Of a stretch of DNA of 64,000 nucleotides, positions 52,956 to 61,196 are shown one piece after another (the stretch's first letter is position 1; each line of letters starts with the position of its first letter). Origin of the DNA: Candidatus Poribacteria bacterium. Lineage in GTDB: Bacteria; Poribacteria; WGA-4E; UBA9662. A program made the position numbers and the translations under genes. Where the stretch lies: NCBI GenBank assembly GCA_002729015.1, contig PBVO01000126.1, positions 42,866-106,865 on the forward strand, in the 5' to 3' direction. The notes under the pieces were generated by a model. It was not told where the DNA came from. It saw only the letters and a list, made by a program, of their open reading frames with translations, and made no database searches.

Positions 52956-54080
52956 ATGAACAATCAGGCTCACAATTATGTTAGTGGATTCAGTCGACCC
53001 ACTATGAACCGCCAATATTGGACCCATAAAATCTGGCCTCATACAACTTGGTTAGTTTGCACTCTTTTTACATTTCTCCTAGTATCTTGTGGTGGTCAAC
53101 AACAGAGTAATTCAGATGGAAATTCAAATGGAGGAGTACTGACGAAACTTCCTAAACTGATTCGAAAAGATGAAGTTTCTGGCCAGTGGGTAGTGGCAAG
53201 TAGAAAAAATGCCGAGATGGTACTAGTCCCAGCGGGTACGTTTTTAATGGGCACATCAAAGAGCATGTCTGATCGTATAGCCAGTGGGTATTCGATGAAT
53301 TTTTGGGATGAAATGCCTCAACACAAAGTTACTGTTCGGGATTTCTATATCGATCGCCACGAAGTGACTAATGAGGCCTATAATAAGTATCTGAAAGAGC
53401 AAGGTGGCACTAGCCCACGTTTTTGGAGGGACCCAAAGTTTAATCATCCTAGACAACCGATCGTTGGTGTTAGTTGGGATGATGCAACTGACTATGCACG
53501 TTGGCTTGGCAAACGACTCCCGACCGAAGCTGAGTGGGAAAAAGCTGCTTGCTGGGATTGGGAACGGGCCGAAGAATTGAATATCCCTACGGATGCCACG
53601 TTATGGGATGAGGCTATTTTGCGAGATGCTGTCAAGTGTGTGCAAATTTATCCTTGGGGTAATGCGGTGCTTGAAAACCGCCTTAATTTCAAGCGAACCA
53701 ACGACCGACCTACTATTGTTGGTTTATATGGGCCAGGTCCAAATGATGGATCTAGTCCGTATGAAGCTTATGATATGGCTGGAAATGCCTCAGAATGGGT
53801 AGCAGATCTCTATGATGTTGGTTACTACTCCAAAGCACCGGTCAATAACCCAACGAAAACTAGTGCTGGTAGCCGGTTTACACCTGACGGTCGAGTTACC
53901 TACACTGGTGGCATTGAACACCGAGTACATAGGGGGGGAATGTGGAATGAATGGCGGATGAAAGAGCTAGATGTCCGATCTGCTCGACGTTTGCACGCTC
54001 CACCTGAAACTCGTTCGCCTGGAATTGGTTTTCGATGTGCAATTGACGTTGATCAAGTAAGAACAGATTTAGGATTGTAG
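52956..54080 (+). CDS. FGE-sulfatase-domain (SUMF1-like) lipoprotein lacking the catalytic Cys pair
   Basis: The 374-residue protein follows a GAGGAAG ribosome site. Its signal ends at a lipobox 'LLVSC', so it is an envelope protein. The FGE fold is clear: 'EMVLVPAGTFLMGTSKSM', 'FYIDRHEVTNEAYNKYLK', 'QPIVGVSWDDATDYARWLG', 'KRLPTEAEWEKAAC', 'YEAYDMAGNASEWVAD' and 'HRGGMWNEW' (325-333). True formylglycine-generating enzymes have two Cys after RGGS/Y-W that bind Cu(I); here none is present up to the final GFRC. It is thus unlikely to activate sulfatases and may be a binding or other oxidoreductase-like member. It is followed after 20 bases by an OYE gene. Confidence 0.85.
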   Translation: MNNQAHNYVSGFSRPTMNRQYWTHKIWPHTTWLVCTLFTFLLVSCGGQQQSNSDGNSNGGVLTKLPKLIRKDEVSGQWVVASRKNAEMVLVPAGTFLMGTSKSMSDRIASGYSMNFWDEMPQHKVTVRDFYIDRHEVTNEAYNKYLKEQGGTSPRFWRDPKFNHPRQPIVGVSWDDATDYARWLGKRLPTEAEWEKAACWDWERAEELNIPTDATLWDEAILRDAVKCVQIYPWGNAVLENRLNFKRTNDRPTIVGLYGPGPNDGSSPYEAYDMAGNASEWVADLYDVGYYSKAPVNNPTKTSAGSRFTPDGRVTYTGGIEHRVHRGGMWNEWRMKELDVRSARRLHAPPETRSPGIGFRCAIDVDQVRTDLGL

Positions 54081-54100
54081 ATTACAAAAGACTCCGGCCC

Positions 54101-55540
54101 ATGGCTGTCAAAAAAAAATATTTTCGCTATCGGAATCTTGACGAACTTCGTCGAGAAATTGCAGATTTGGGGCTAGATATTCGCTTGGCTGATCAGGTAG
54201 ATCAGTTATTTCAGCCGGTTCGAGTTGGTCATAAAACTGTTGGTAACGCTTTCGGTATTCATCCGATGGAAGGCTGCGACGCCACCTTAGATGGAAAACC
54301 TAGCGAATTAACCATTCGTCGCTGGTTGCGTTTCGGTTCTGGTGGTGCCAAGCTGATTTGGGGAGAGGCAACGTCAATCTTACCAGAAGCCAAAGCTAAT
54401 AGTCGTCAATTAGAGATAAATACCCATACTGCTGATGCAATTGGGAAAATGCTGACAATGACCCGGGATAGTCACCGTGAAATTTTCGGAGCTAACGAAG
54501 AAATCTTCGCTGGTTTGCAATTGACTCATTCTGGCCGGTACAGCTACAAACGGCCTTTGATCGCGTTTCGACATCCGGTAGTAGATAAAGTAACCTTGAT
54601 TGATAAAAAGAGAAAGGTTCCGATTCCTGAAGACTATCCAGTATTATCAGATGATGAATTAGAGAAACTTGAAGACTGTTACGTAGAAGCAGCTAAATTA
54701 GCTCATCAAATTGGTTTTGATTTTATTGATCTTAAGCAATGTCACACATACCTTCTGAATGAGCTTTTGGCGGCTAAGACTCGGACAGGTAGATATGGTG
54801 GTAGTTTTGAAAACCGAACTCGCTTCATCCGTAATATTATTGGCAAAATTCAGTCTGAGATTGGGCCAGAATTAATCTTGTCTAGTCGACTTAACGTCTA
54901 TGATGGTGTGGCGTACATGCCCAACCAAGATACCAATATTGGTATACCAAGAGAAGCTATGGCACCTTATCCTTACGGGTTTGGTGTAGACGAAGAAAAT
55001 CCGCCATCCCCTGATCTTGAAGAACCAATCAAACTCATTAGCTTGATGAAAGAATGGGGGGTTAGCTTGGTCAATGTATCGATGGGTAGTCCTTATTACA
55101 ATCCACATATTGGTCGTCCTTTTGAACGACCTCCCGTAGACGGCTACGAGACGCCTGAGCATCCATTAGTTGGTGTTGATCGCCATTTCCAGTTGACTGC
55201 TCAAATACAGCAGTCCTGCCCGGATTTACCAATCGTTGGTACTGGATATAGTTGGTTACAAAACTACGTTGCCAATGCAGGTGAAGCGAATGCTCAAGAT
55301 GGAAAAGTAACTTTCGTAGCGGTAGGTCGTGGTTCAATGGCCTATCCTGACTATGTAAAAGATCTAATGGAGTCAGGACAAATGGCCAAGAAAAAATCTT
55401 GCGTCGCCATTAGTTACTGTACAGCCTTAATGCGAGCTAAAGAGCATCCACTACACCAGTTCCCTTCCGGTTGTGTTCCTCGAGACCGATTCTATACCCA
55501 AATCTACAAAGATGCTATGAAGACACTCACTAAATCTTAG
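54101..55540 (+). CDS. NADH:flavin oxidoreductase (Old Yellow Enzyme family)
   Basis: The 479-residue FMN TIM barrel has 'NAFGIHPMEGCDATLDG' at the N-terminus, then 'LIWGEATSILPEAKANSRQL', 'GLQLTHSGRYS' (substrate-side His), 'IDLKQCHTYLLNELLAAKTR' and 'GRYGGSFENRTRFI', the standard OYE signature. It lacks the C-terminal Fe-S/FAD domain of 2,4-dienoyl-CoA reductase (total length 479), but it has Cys residues in 'KKSCVAISYC' and 'PSGCVPRDR' near the end, which is unusual and may mark a metal site. It shares a transcript with the FGE-like gene. Confidence 0.85.
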   Translation: MAVKKKYFRYRNLDELRREIADLGLDIRLADQVDQLFQPVRVGHKTVGNAFGIHPMEGCDATLDGKPSELTIRRWLRFGSGGAKLIWGEATSILPEAKANSRQLEINTHTADAIGKMLTMTRDSHREIFGANEEIFAGLQLTHSGRYSYKRPLIAFRHPVVDKVTLIDKKRKVPIPEDYPVLSDDELEKLEDCYVEAAKLAHQIGFDFIDLKQCHTYLLNELLAAKTRTGRYGGSFENRTRFIRNIIGKIQSEIGPELILSSRLNVYDGVAYMPNQDTNIGIPREAMAPYPYGFGVDEENPPSPDLEEPIKLISLMKEWGVSLVNVSMGSPYYNPHIGRPFERPPVDGYETPEHPLVGVDRHFQLTAQIQQSCPDLPIVGTGYSWLQNYVANAGEANAQDGKVTFVAVGRGSMAYPDYVKDLMESGQMAKKKSCVAISYCTALMRAKEHPLHQFPSGCVPRDRFYTQIYKDAMKTLTKS

Positions 55541-55729
55541 TCTGGACAGATTTTTTCGAGTGTGCAAATTTAAATATTATATGCGCCCGTAGATGTTACA
55601 ACTAGTAGTGATTCAAGTTTTTGGGCTGACGTTGAGCCAGTTGCTGTATTTTGATCATTGTTGTGATCTGCTCGGATTCGAAACACTTGATTTTAAATTT
55701 TGACTAACTTGGATCGATTGGAGCCTTGC

Positions 55730-57421
55730 CTATCCTTCTAGTCTGTTTAACACAATTCTTCGCAGGTCCATTACCTGAGAACCGGTCACTTCGAGAGCTC
55801 GAAGCGTCAGCCTTCCGTGGCCAGCTGGAAGTTCAATTTTTCCCAAGCTTAATGGCTTAAAATCTTTGACGTAAGATTCACCACGACGTGGATAACGATC
55901 GTTTTTTTCACCTATCAAAGGCGGATCATGAGCTATCATCACTTGGCCTTTTAGGCTTTGTTTTTCAAAAGTTATTTCTATAGTAGATCCAACATCAACC
56001 TCTGAGCATGTGTAATATAGTATGGCTTCATAACTCCCACTGGTACCAACCTGAATATCCCAAGTCATTGCATCATCGATAGACACCCAATTAGAGAAAT
56101 ATGAGCAATTAGGAGCATTAGCACTTCGCTGAATATTTCCATGTGGTATACCATCTCGTGCAGGAAGCGATGTTGATTGCCAATAACCAACTGTAAACGG
56201 TCGACTATCTTTGATCGGTAAAAGTTCTGCTCGCCAGTCTGCCACCGCCTGATTCAATTCGGATTTAACTTCCGGAAATACATTTGAAACATCATTGATT
56301 TGGCTAGGGTCATCGGTCATATCATATAATTGACCATTTTGTGCTAGACGAAATCGTTGATTTCGTACACTGATCTGTTCTCGATGGTGTGTGAAAATTA
56401 GCCGTTCTGGCCAATCTGTATCTTGGCCATAAAGCAGTGGTTTCAAACTTCGACCATCTAAGGGTTTATGACCAATCAGATTAATGCTAGTTAAATCTGT
56501 GAGTGTCGGCAACAAATCAATTCCACTAGATATTTGTTGAATCTGCGTCCCTGCAGGAATTTCACTTGGCCAACGCATTAAACCTGGGACTCTTACTCCC
56601 CCTTCATCAGTTGATCCTTTAACCCCTTTCATTTGTCCGTTCCATCTGGCACCATTGGGACCGTTATCCCCAAAGTAAAAAATGATAGTGTCATCGGTAA
56701 TACCAAGTCTATCGAGTTGTTCAAGTAATCGTCCTACGTTCCAATCAATATTTTCACAAAGTGCTAGTGCAGCCCTCGTTCTATCAACATTTTCTTGAGA
56801 GGGGTCAGTAGCCATCATACCAATCGTCCGATTTTTGAATTTTTCATAGAATTGATCAGGAACTTGAAACGGAGTATGAGGAATATTGAAGGCGAGATAA
56901 CAAAAAAAAGGCTGCGTTGTTTGGCTATAGGTGTTAAAAAAATCGATTGCTCGATTGGTAATTTCGTCCGGTAGGTAGCCTTGCCCGGTAGTAAATTGAC
57001 CGTTGTGTTCAACTTCTGCATCAAAATATTCACCCCAGTGGCCAGAGCAAAACCCAAAGAATTCATCAAACCCACGAGCATTTGGGTGATAAGGGTGCTG
57101 TGTACCATTATGCCATTTACCAAAAGCAGCAGTTGCATAACCGGATGACTTGAAGGTATCAGCAATCGTAACTTCATCAAGGTTAAGCCTTTCTGCTCCC
57201 GTACTTACTCCGTGTACACCCGTCCTTAGATGATACCGACCTGTCAAAAATTCGGCTCTGGTAGGTGCACAGACTGGACAAACATAAAACCGATCAAATA
57301 TAGCCCCATCCCTAGCTAGCGAATCAACGTTTGGTGTTTTCAAATTGGTGTTACCATGAACACTTAAATCTCCCCATCCTTGATCGTCAGTTAGGATAAC
57401 AAGTACGTTTGGTCGTTTCAT
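55730..57421 (-). CDS. Type I sulfatase with C-terminal β-sandwich
   Basis: The 563-residue protein opens 'NVLVILTDDQGWGDLS' (metal Asp pair) and has the formylglycine site C51-A-P-T-R, then 'GKWHNGTQ' and 'IIFYFGDNGPNGARW'. The sulfatase core ends near residue 430; about 130 residues follow ('WDIQVGTSGSYEAILYYTCS', 'GRLTLRALEVTGSQVMDLRR') that look like a carbohydrate-binding β-sandwich. It acts on sulfated polysaccharide. No signal peptide is visible. It is divergent from a Gfo/Idh/MocA gene, with which it may share regulation (palindrome at 57482). Confidence 0.92.
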   Translation of the reverse strand: MKRPNVLVILTDDQGWGDLSVHGNTNLKTPNVDSLARDGAIFDRFYVCPVCAPTRAEFLTGRYHLRTGVHGVSTGAERLNLDEVTIADTFKSSGYATAAFGKWHNGTQHPYHPNARGFDEFFGFCSGHWGEYFDAEVEHNGQFTTGQGYLPDEITNRAIDFFNTYSQTTQPFFCYLAFNIPHTPFQVPDQFYEKFKNRTIGMMATDPSQENVDRTRAALALCENIDWNVGRLLEQLDRLGITDDTIIFYFGDNGPNGARWNGQMKGVKGSTDEGGVRVPGLMRWPSEIPAGTQIQQISSGIDLLPTLTDLTSINLIGHKPLDGRSLKPLLYGQDTDWPERLIFTHHREQISVRNQRFRLAQNGQLYDMTDDPSQINDVSNVFPEVKSELNQAVADWRAELLPIKDSRPFTVGYWQSTSLPARDGIPHGNIQRSANAPNCSYFSNWVSIDDAMTWDIQVGTSGSYEAILYYTCSEVDVGSTIEITFEKQSLKGQVMIAHDPPLIGEKNDRYPRRGESYVKDFKPLSLGKIELPAGHGRLTLRALEVTGSQVMDLRRIVLNRLEG

Positions 57422-57481
57422 TTATTGTCTCCATGGAATATAACAGCAGCCGTAGGCTAACGGATCTTTGGTCTTGCAATC

Positions 57482-57497
57482 TACCGATAATACGGTA
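57482..57497. promoter_or_regulatory. Short palindrome between divergent sulfatase and Gfo/Idh genes
   Basis: TACCG and CGGTA face each other around ATAATA. It lies 60 bases from the sulfatase start and 85 bases from the dehydrogenase start. It could be an operator controlling both; five-base arms make chance possible. Confidence 0.3.
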
Positions 57498-57582
57498 TCA
57501 TAGCTAACATTCTCCAGTATGCAATCAATCTATCCGACTCTATAAAAAAATGCAAGTTAATAAATAGTTGAGGGAAATAAAT

Positions 57583-58659
57583 ATGCGTATGTATTCACCC
57601 ATCAAAACACCGATCCGCATCGGCTTGATCGGTTGTGGTGGTATTGTACAGCAAGCTCATCTACCAGCGCTCAGAATACTTTCGGATATGGCATTAGTTC
57701 ACGTTACAGCACTGGCCGATCCTATGATTTCTAACTTGAATGCTATTGACAATCAGATTAGTGTCCCACAGAAACATCATTATACCGATTACCGACAGAT
57801 GCTAGATAGAAGCGATTTAGATTTGGTTATCATTGCTACACCCCACCATCTTCATGCCCAACAATCAATCGAGGCCTTATCAGCTCAAGTTTCAGTAATA
57901 TGTGAAAAACCAATGGCAACCAATTTAGACGATGCTGATCAAATTTTGAGTATAGCAGACAAAAACGGACTTCCTTACACCGTCGTACACAATTTTCTAT
58001 TTTCGTCCGTCTCTCGTCGGGCAATGCGATTACTGGAAGAAGATTTTGAAGACCGGGTATTTGGCCGATCTAAGTCTTTATTTGCTAAGCCAGCTAGTGC
58101 AACGGATACGGCCTTCTGGAGAAATCAATACTCAGCAGGTGGGGGGGCCCTTGCCGATACCTGTTACCACGAAATTTACTTGTTGGAAAATATGATAGGT
58201 AGCCCCGTTCGCTACGTGGAAGGACGTGTTAAAACTGCTTTTTTCAATTTCGATGTTGATGATATTGCACTCCTACTGTTGGAACATGAAAATGGTGCCG
58301 TTTCTACGGTGATGACTTCTTGGGGGGCATCTAGCGGGCAAGGGGACGCAACCAATATGTGCGAGGTTCACACGCAAGGAGATGGATTAAGAATCGTTTC
58401 TCGTGGCCAATCACTACACCGTTTTTGCCGTTCTGATCATCAATGGAAAGAAGTTCAAGTTCCTGACTTACCGTATCTGACCAAATCATCAAGATCGTTT
58501 GAAGGGCATACTGGTTACTTTGTAGAGACCATTCAGGCACTGGTCAACGGGAACGGTTTGCCAATTACTGGACAAAAAGCCCGACAAAATCTGGCTATTA
58601 TAGAAGGAGTTAGGAAAGCTAGTAGTGAGAGAAAATGTGTTGATCTCCAGAGAGTGTGA
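57583..58659 (+). CDS. Gfo/Idh/MocA family NAD(P)-dependent oxidoreductase
   Basis: I start at ATG 57583, which has GAGGG nine bases upstream, not the in-frame TTG 57568. The Rossmann motif is 'IRIGLIGCGGIVQQAHLPAL', followed by 'DLVIIATPHHLHAQQSIEAL' and 'VICEKPMATNLDDADQIL' with the family's E-K-P. 'GALADTCYHEIYLLENM' holds the catalytic His. It oxidises or epimerises a sugar or cyclitol. First gene of a plus-strand run with hisB and trmK; it may share a substrate pathway with the divergent sulfatase, which is inference. Confidence 0.88.
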   Translation: MRMYSPIKTPIRIGLIGCGGIVQQAHLPALRILSDMALVHVTALADPMISNLNAIDNQISVPQKHHYTDYRQMLDRSDLDLVIIATPHHLHAQQSIEALSAQVSVICEKPMATNLDDADQILSIADKNGLPYTVVHNFLFSSVSRRAMRLLEEDFEDRVFGRSKSLFAKPASATDTAFWRNQYSAGGGALADTCYHEIYLLENMIGSPVRYVEGRVKTAFFNFDVDDIALLLLEHENGAVSTVMTSWGASSGQGDATNMCEVHTQGDGLRIVSRGQSLHRFCRSDHQWKEVQVPDLPYLTKSSRSFEGHTGYFVETIQALVNGNGLPITGQKARQNLAIIEGVRKASSERKCVDLQRV

Positions 58660-58700
58660 TGTTATCGAAAGTCTAAAAAAATAATGAAGGAATAATTATT

Positions 58701-59288
58701 GTGGTACGAACAGCGGACATCGAAAGAAATACTAACGAAACAAAGATAAGGCTCAACCTTAGCTTGGACGGAACTGGTCGTTCATCTATACAGACTGGAG
58801 TCGGTTTCCTAGATCATATGCTAGAATCACTAGCGAAACACGGTTTTTTTGACTTGGATATTACTGCTGAGGGTGATCTACATATTGACGACCACCATAC
58901 GGTTGAGGATGTTGGAATCTGTTTGGGCTTGGCATTTCAGAAAGCTACTGGAGACAAGTCAGGTATACGAAGATTTGGTAGTTTCAATGTCCCGATGTAT
59001 GAATCTTTAGCTCAGGTTGATCTCGATCTGTGCGGCCGATCGTATCTACACTACCAAACTCCGTTACTAGGTGGTAAAGTGGGTACATTTGACGTGGAAT
59101 TGGCAGAGGAATTTTTTCATGGCTTTGCTAACTCAAGTGGTACAACCTTACATATAAATGTGCCTTATGGGAAAAACCAGCATCATATTATCGAAGGTAT
59201 ATTTAAAGCTTTTGCTAAAAGTCTAGATCTTGCAACCTCGATTGATCAGCGGCTGAATGGTGTTCTTTCAACAAAGGGGAGTTTGTAA
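58701..59288 (+). CDS. hisB: Imidazoleglycerol-phosphate dehydratase
   Basis: The 195 residues are the standard length of a monofunctional HisB. 'TGVGFLDHMLESLAKHG', 'DDHHTVEDVGICLGLAF' (H-H-x-x-E-D, residues 65-70), 'LDLCGRSYLHY' and the second metal motif 'QHHIIEGIFKAFAKSL' are all present. It catalyses the sixth step of histidine synthesis. The start is GTG with AGGA upstream. It lies 41 bases after the Gfo/Idh gene and 17 bases before trmK. No other histidine genes adjoin it; a HisJ-type phosphatase is at 37850. Confidence 0.96.
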   Translation: MVRTADIERNTNETKIRLNLSLDGTGRSSIQTGVGFLDHMLESLAKHGFFDLDITAEGDLHIDDHHTVEDVGICLGLAFQKATGDKSGIRRFGSFNVPMYESLAQVDLDLCGRSYLHYQTPLLGGKVGTFDVELAEEFFHGFANSSGTTLHINVPYGKNQHHIIEGIFKAFAKSLDLATSIDQRLNGVLSTKGSL

Positions 59289-59305
59289 ATTTCAGGTCTA
59301 ATTTT

Positions 59306-60055
59306 GTGTCCACAGAACAGAGAAAACAGGTAATAACAGTATCCGACCGATTAATTTCGATTGCTCACTTTTGTCCCAGAGGGTCTAAGGTCGTCGATGT
59401 TGGTTCTGGACATGGAAAGCTTGCCCTATACCTACGTCAAACTAAAATTGCCGATTATGTAATTGCAGTGGAACTTAACCAGGATCCACTCAATCGTATT
59501 GAGCAACTAATTAATTCTAGAAATCCCCAACAAATTAATATAGATGTTCGTTCAGGAGATGGACTACAACCTGTTCAAGCTGATGAGATGGAAATCATTT
59601 GCTTGGCCGGCTTAAGTTCTTCTACTATTGTTAAAATTCTAGAAGCAGCTAAAAACAAGTTAAACCAAACTAAGCGACTCATATTACAACCAATAGCAAA
59701 GCCTGAAGAATTACGATATTGGCTGATAACCAATGGATGGGAATTAATTGATGAGCAGATAGTTGCAGGCCAATCGCTTCGCTTGTCTAAAATTCATACC
59801 ATTTTGGTTGCTGAGCCCGGAAAGTCTTTGTGTGTGTATAAGGAGGCCAACCTAGAACATGATGACCTAGTTTATGTCGGCCCAATTTTGTGGAAACGCC
59901 GCGAACCTCTTCTACATTACAAATTGCGACAAGAACAACAACACTGGAAAGAAGCCTTAGAGACCATTCTGAAAGCTGACCTGAATCATCCTACAAGACG
60001 AGACCAAATCATTAGCCGAATCGAATGGCTGGAATTCCTAATTAACAAGTGGTAG
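59306..60055 (+). CDS. trmK: tRNA (adenine22-N1)-methyltransferase, TrmK family
   Basis: The 249-residue protein starts at GTG and reads 'VSDRLISIAHFCPRGSKVVD', then 'VGSGHGKLALYLRQTKIADY' as motif I. 'VIAVELNQDPLNRIEQLI' (SAM ribose Glu) and 'QPIAKPEELRYWLITNGWEL' are typical of TrmK (COG2384). Members are best known from Gram-positive bacteria, so its presence here is mildly unusual. It would methylate A22 of certain tRNAs using SAM. The coiled C-terminal helix segment from ~200 is also a family feature. Probably in the same transcript as hisB. Confidence 0.83.
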   Translation: MSTEQRKQVITVSDRLISIAHFCPRGSKVVDVGSGHGKLALYLRQTKIADYVIAVELNQDPLNRIEQLINSRNPQQINIDVRSGDGLQPVQADEMEIICLAGLSSSTIVKILEAAKNKLNQTKRLILQPIAKPEELRYWLITNGWELIDEQIVAGQSLRLSKIHTILVAEPGKSLCVYKEANLEHDDLVYVGPILWKRREPLLHYKLRQEQQHWKEALETILKADLNHPTRRDQIISRIEWLEFLINKW

Positions 60056-60232
60056 GTCATCAAATGAAACTAGTAGATTGTACAGAAAGAGAAAATTGAA
60101 GATTCATATTGCTCTTGGCATCATGATACAAAATGCAGAAATTTATTAAAAATACATCGATTAAGTATCGACTGCCATCGCTAAATAATATAGTAGCCGG
60201 CAATTAATCGGAACTGGTAGTATTTTTTCAAT

Positions 60233-60400
60233 GTGAGTGAGTGGTTAAACCCAAGACTAGTACTTTTTAAAATAGAGTTTCTTAAGCAGGAAAGATCAAA
60301 AAGATTGAAAGAATTGGAGGCATGTAAGGCCGTCAGAAAAATCAGTGTAGCGCTGGAGTCATATTTTTTCGGACGTTTTGGCCGACGACACATCGAATAA
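60233..60400 (+). CDS. Small basic protein upstream of PhyH, unknown function
   Basis: A 55-codon frame starting at GTG begins 'MSEWLNPRLVLFKIEF' and continues 'LKQERSKRLKELEACKA', 'VRKISVALESYFFGRFGRRHIE'. The charged, helix-like composition is unlike random AT-rich translation, and the stop lies two bases before the ATG of the next PhyH gene, which has no ribosome site of its own. Both points suggest a real gene coupled to PhyH. No family was recognised and the start codon lacks a clear ribosome site. Confidence 0.5.
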   Translation: MSEWLNPRLVLFKIEFLKQERSKRLKELEACKAVRKISVALESYFFGRFGRRHIE

Positions 60401-60402
60401 CT

Positions 60403-61125
60403 ATGTTGAATATCGCAGAATTGAAATCATTCGAATTGAACGGATATCATGTTATTGATAATTTACTGAGTAGGAATCTTTTGGAGCAAACACGTGAAAC
60501 TTTCGATCGGCTAGAAAGCTACCGTAACCTGCTCGATTTAGATGGTTTTTTTTTGCAGATAGCAAACCATCCAGACTTATATTCGGCCATTGCTTCTATT
60601 CTCAATTCTCCTCCCCAATTACTCCAATTTGATGGCATTAACCGACAACAGGGACAGGGAGATCAAACGTGGCATGCAGATTTCTTTTTTCATTGTGACC
60701 GCCCATTAATGCTCAACGTCGGGATTTATTTAGATGATTTAGAGCTAAATAACGGACCATTGTATGTAGTTCCTGAATCACACCATTTTGGCAAAACTCC
60801 TCCATCAAACAGCGATCACTTGCCTAACCAATTAAGCCTTACCGTTTCAGCTGGCAGTGCAGTAATTTTCGATTGTGCTTTATGGCATAGAGGTGGAGGT
60901 AATGTTTCTGATCAACCACGACGTGCTATTTTTCCCACTTACGGTCATTATTGGATGAAGCGATTTGAGTCTTGGATGCCAGAACCAACTTCTATGCGTT
61001 TTCCTAATGCTGATACAGCAGAATTGAGAACCTTACTCGGCATCAGCTTGGAGGAACCAAGTGCTTACTCTGGTTATGACGAAAAATTAATGGTTAGAAA
61101 AGACTCAGACGGTAACTGGATTTAG
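60403..61125 (+). CDS. Phytanoyl-CoA dioxygenase family protein (PhyH), canonical HxD type
   Basis: A 240-residue Fe(II)/2-oxoglutarate dioxygenase with H91-A-D93 in 'QTWHADFFFHCDRP', the core 'NNGPLYVVPESHHFG', distal His162 in 'CALWHRGGGNVSDQPRR' and Arg173. It is one of the shortest PhyH proteins here; the N-terminal helical part is compact. The ATG lies two bases after the preceding small ORF, so expression is probably coupled to it. Substrate unknown. It is convergent with the sulfatase gene at 61197. Confidence 0.88.
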   Translation: MLNIAELKSFELNGYHVIDNLLSRNLLEQTRETFDRLESYRNLLDLDGFFLQIANHPDLYSAIASILNSPPQLLQFDGINRQQGQGDQTWHADFFFHCDRPLMLNVGIYLDDLELNNGPLYVVPESHHFGKTPPSNSDHLPNQLSLTVSAGSAVIFDCALWHRGGGNVSDQPRRAIFPTYGHYWMKRFESWMPEPTSMRFPNADTAELRTLLGISLEEPSAYSGYDEKLMVRKDSDGNWI

Positions 61126-61196
61126 TAGATAAATAGTCAAATTCCATTTACATTTACTTACGATGGAGTGCGATATGTCTTCAGAAAGTATCTGTA

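Noticed and set aside
52956..54080. Calling the FGE-fold protein the sulfatase-activating enzyme
   Set aside because: The two catalytic Cys after the R-G-G-x-W motif are absent.
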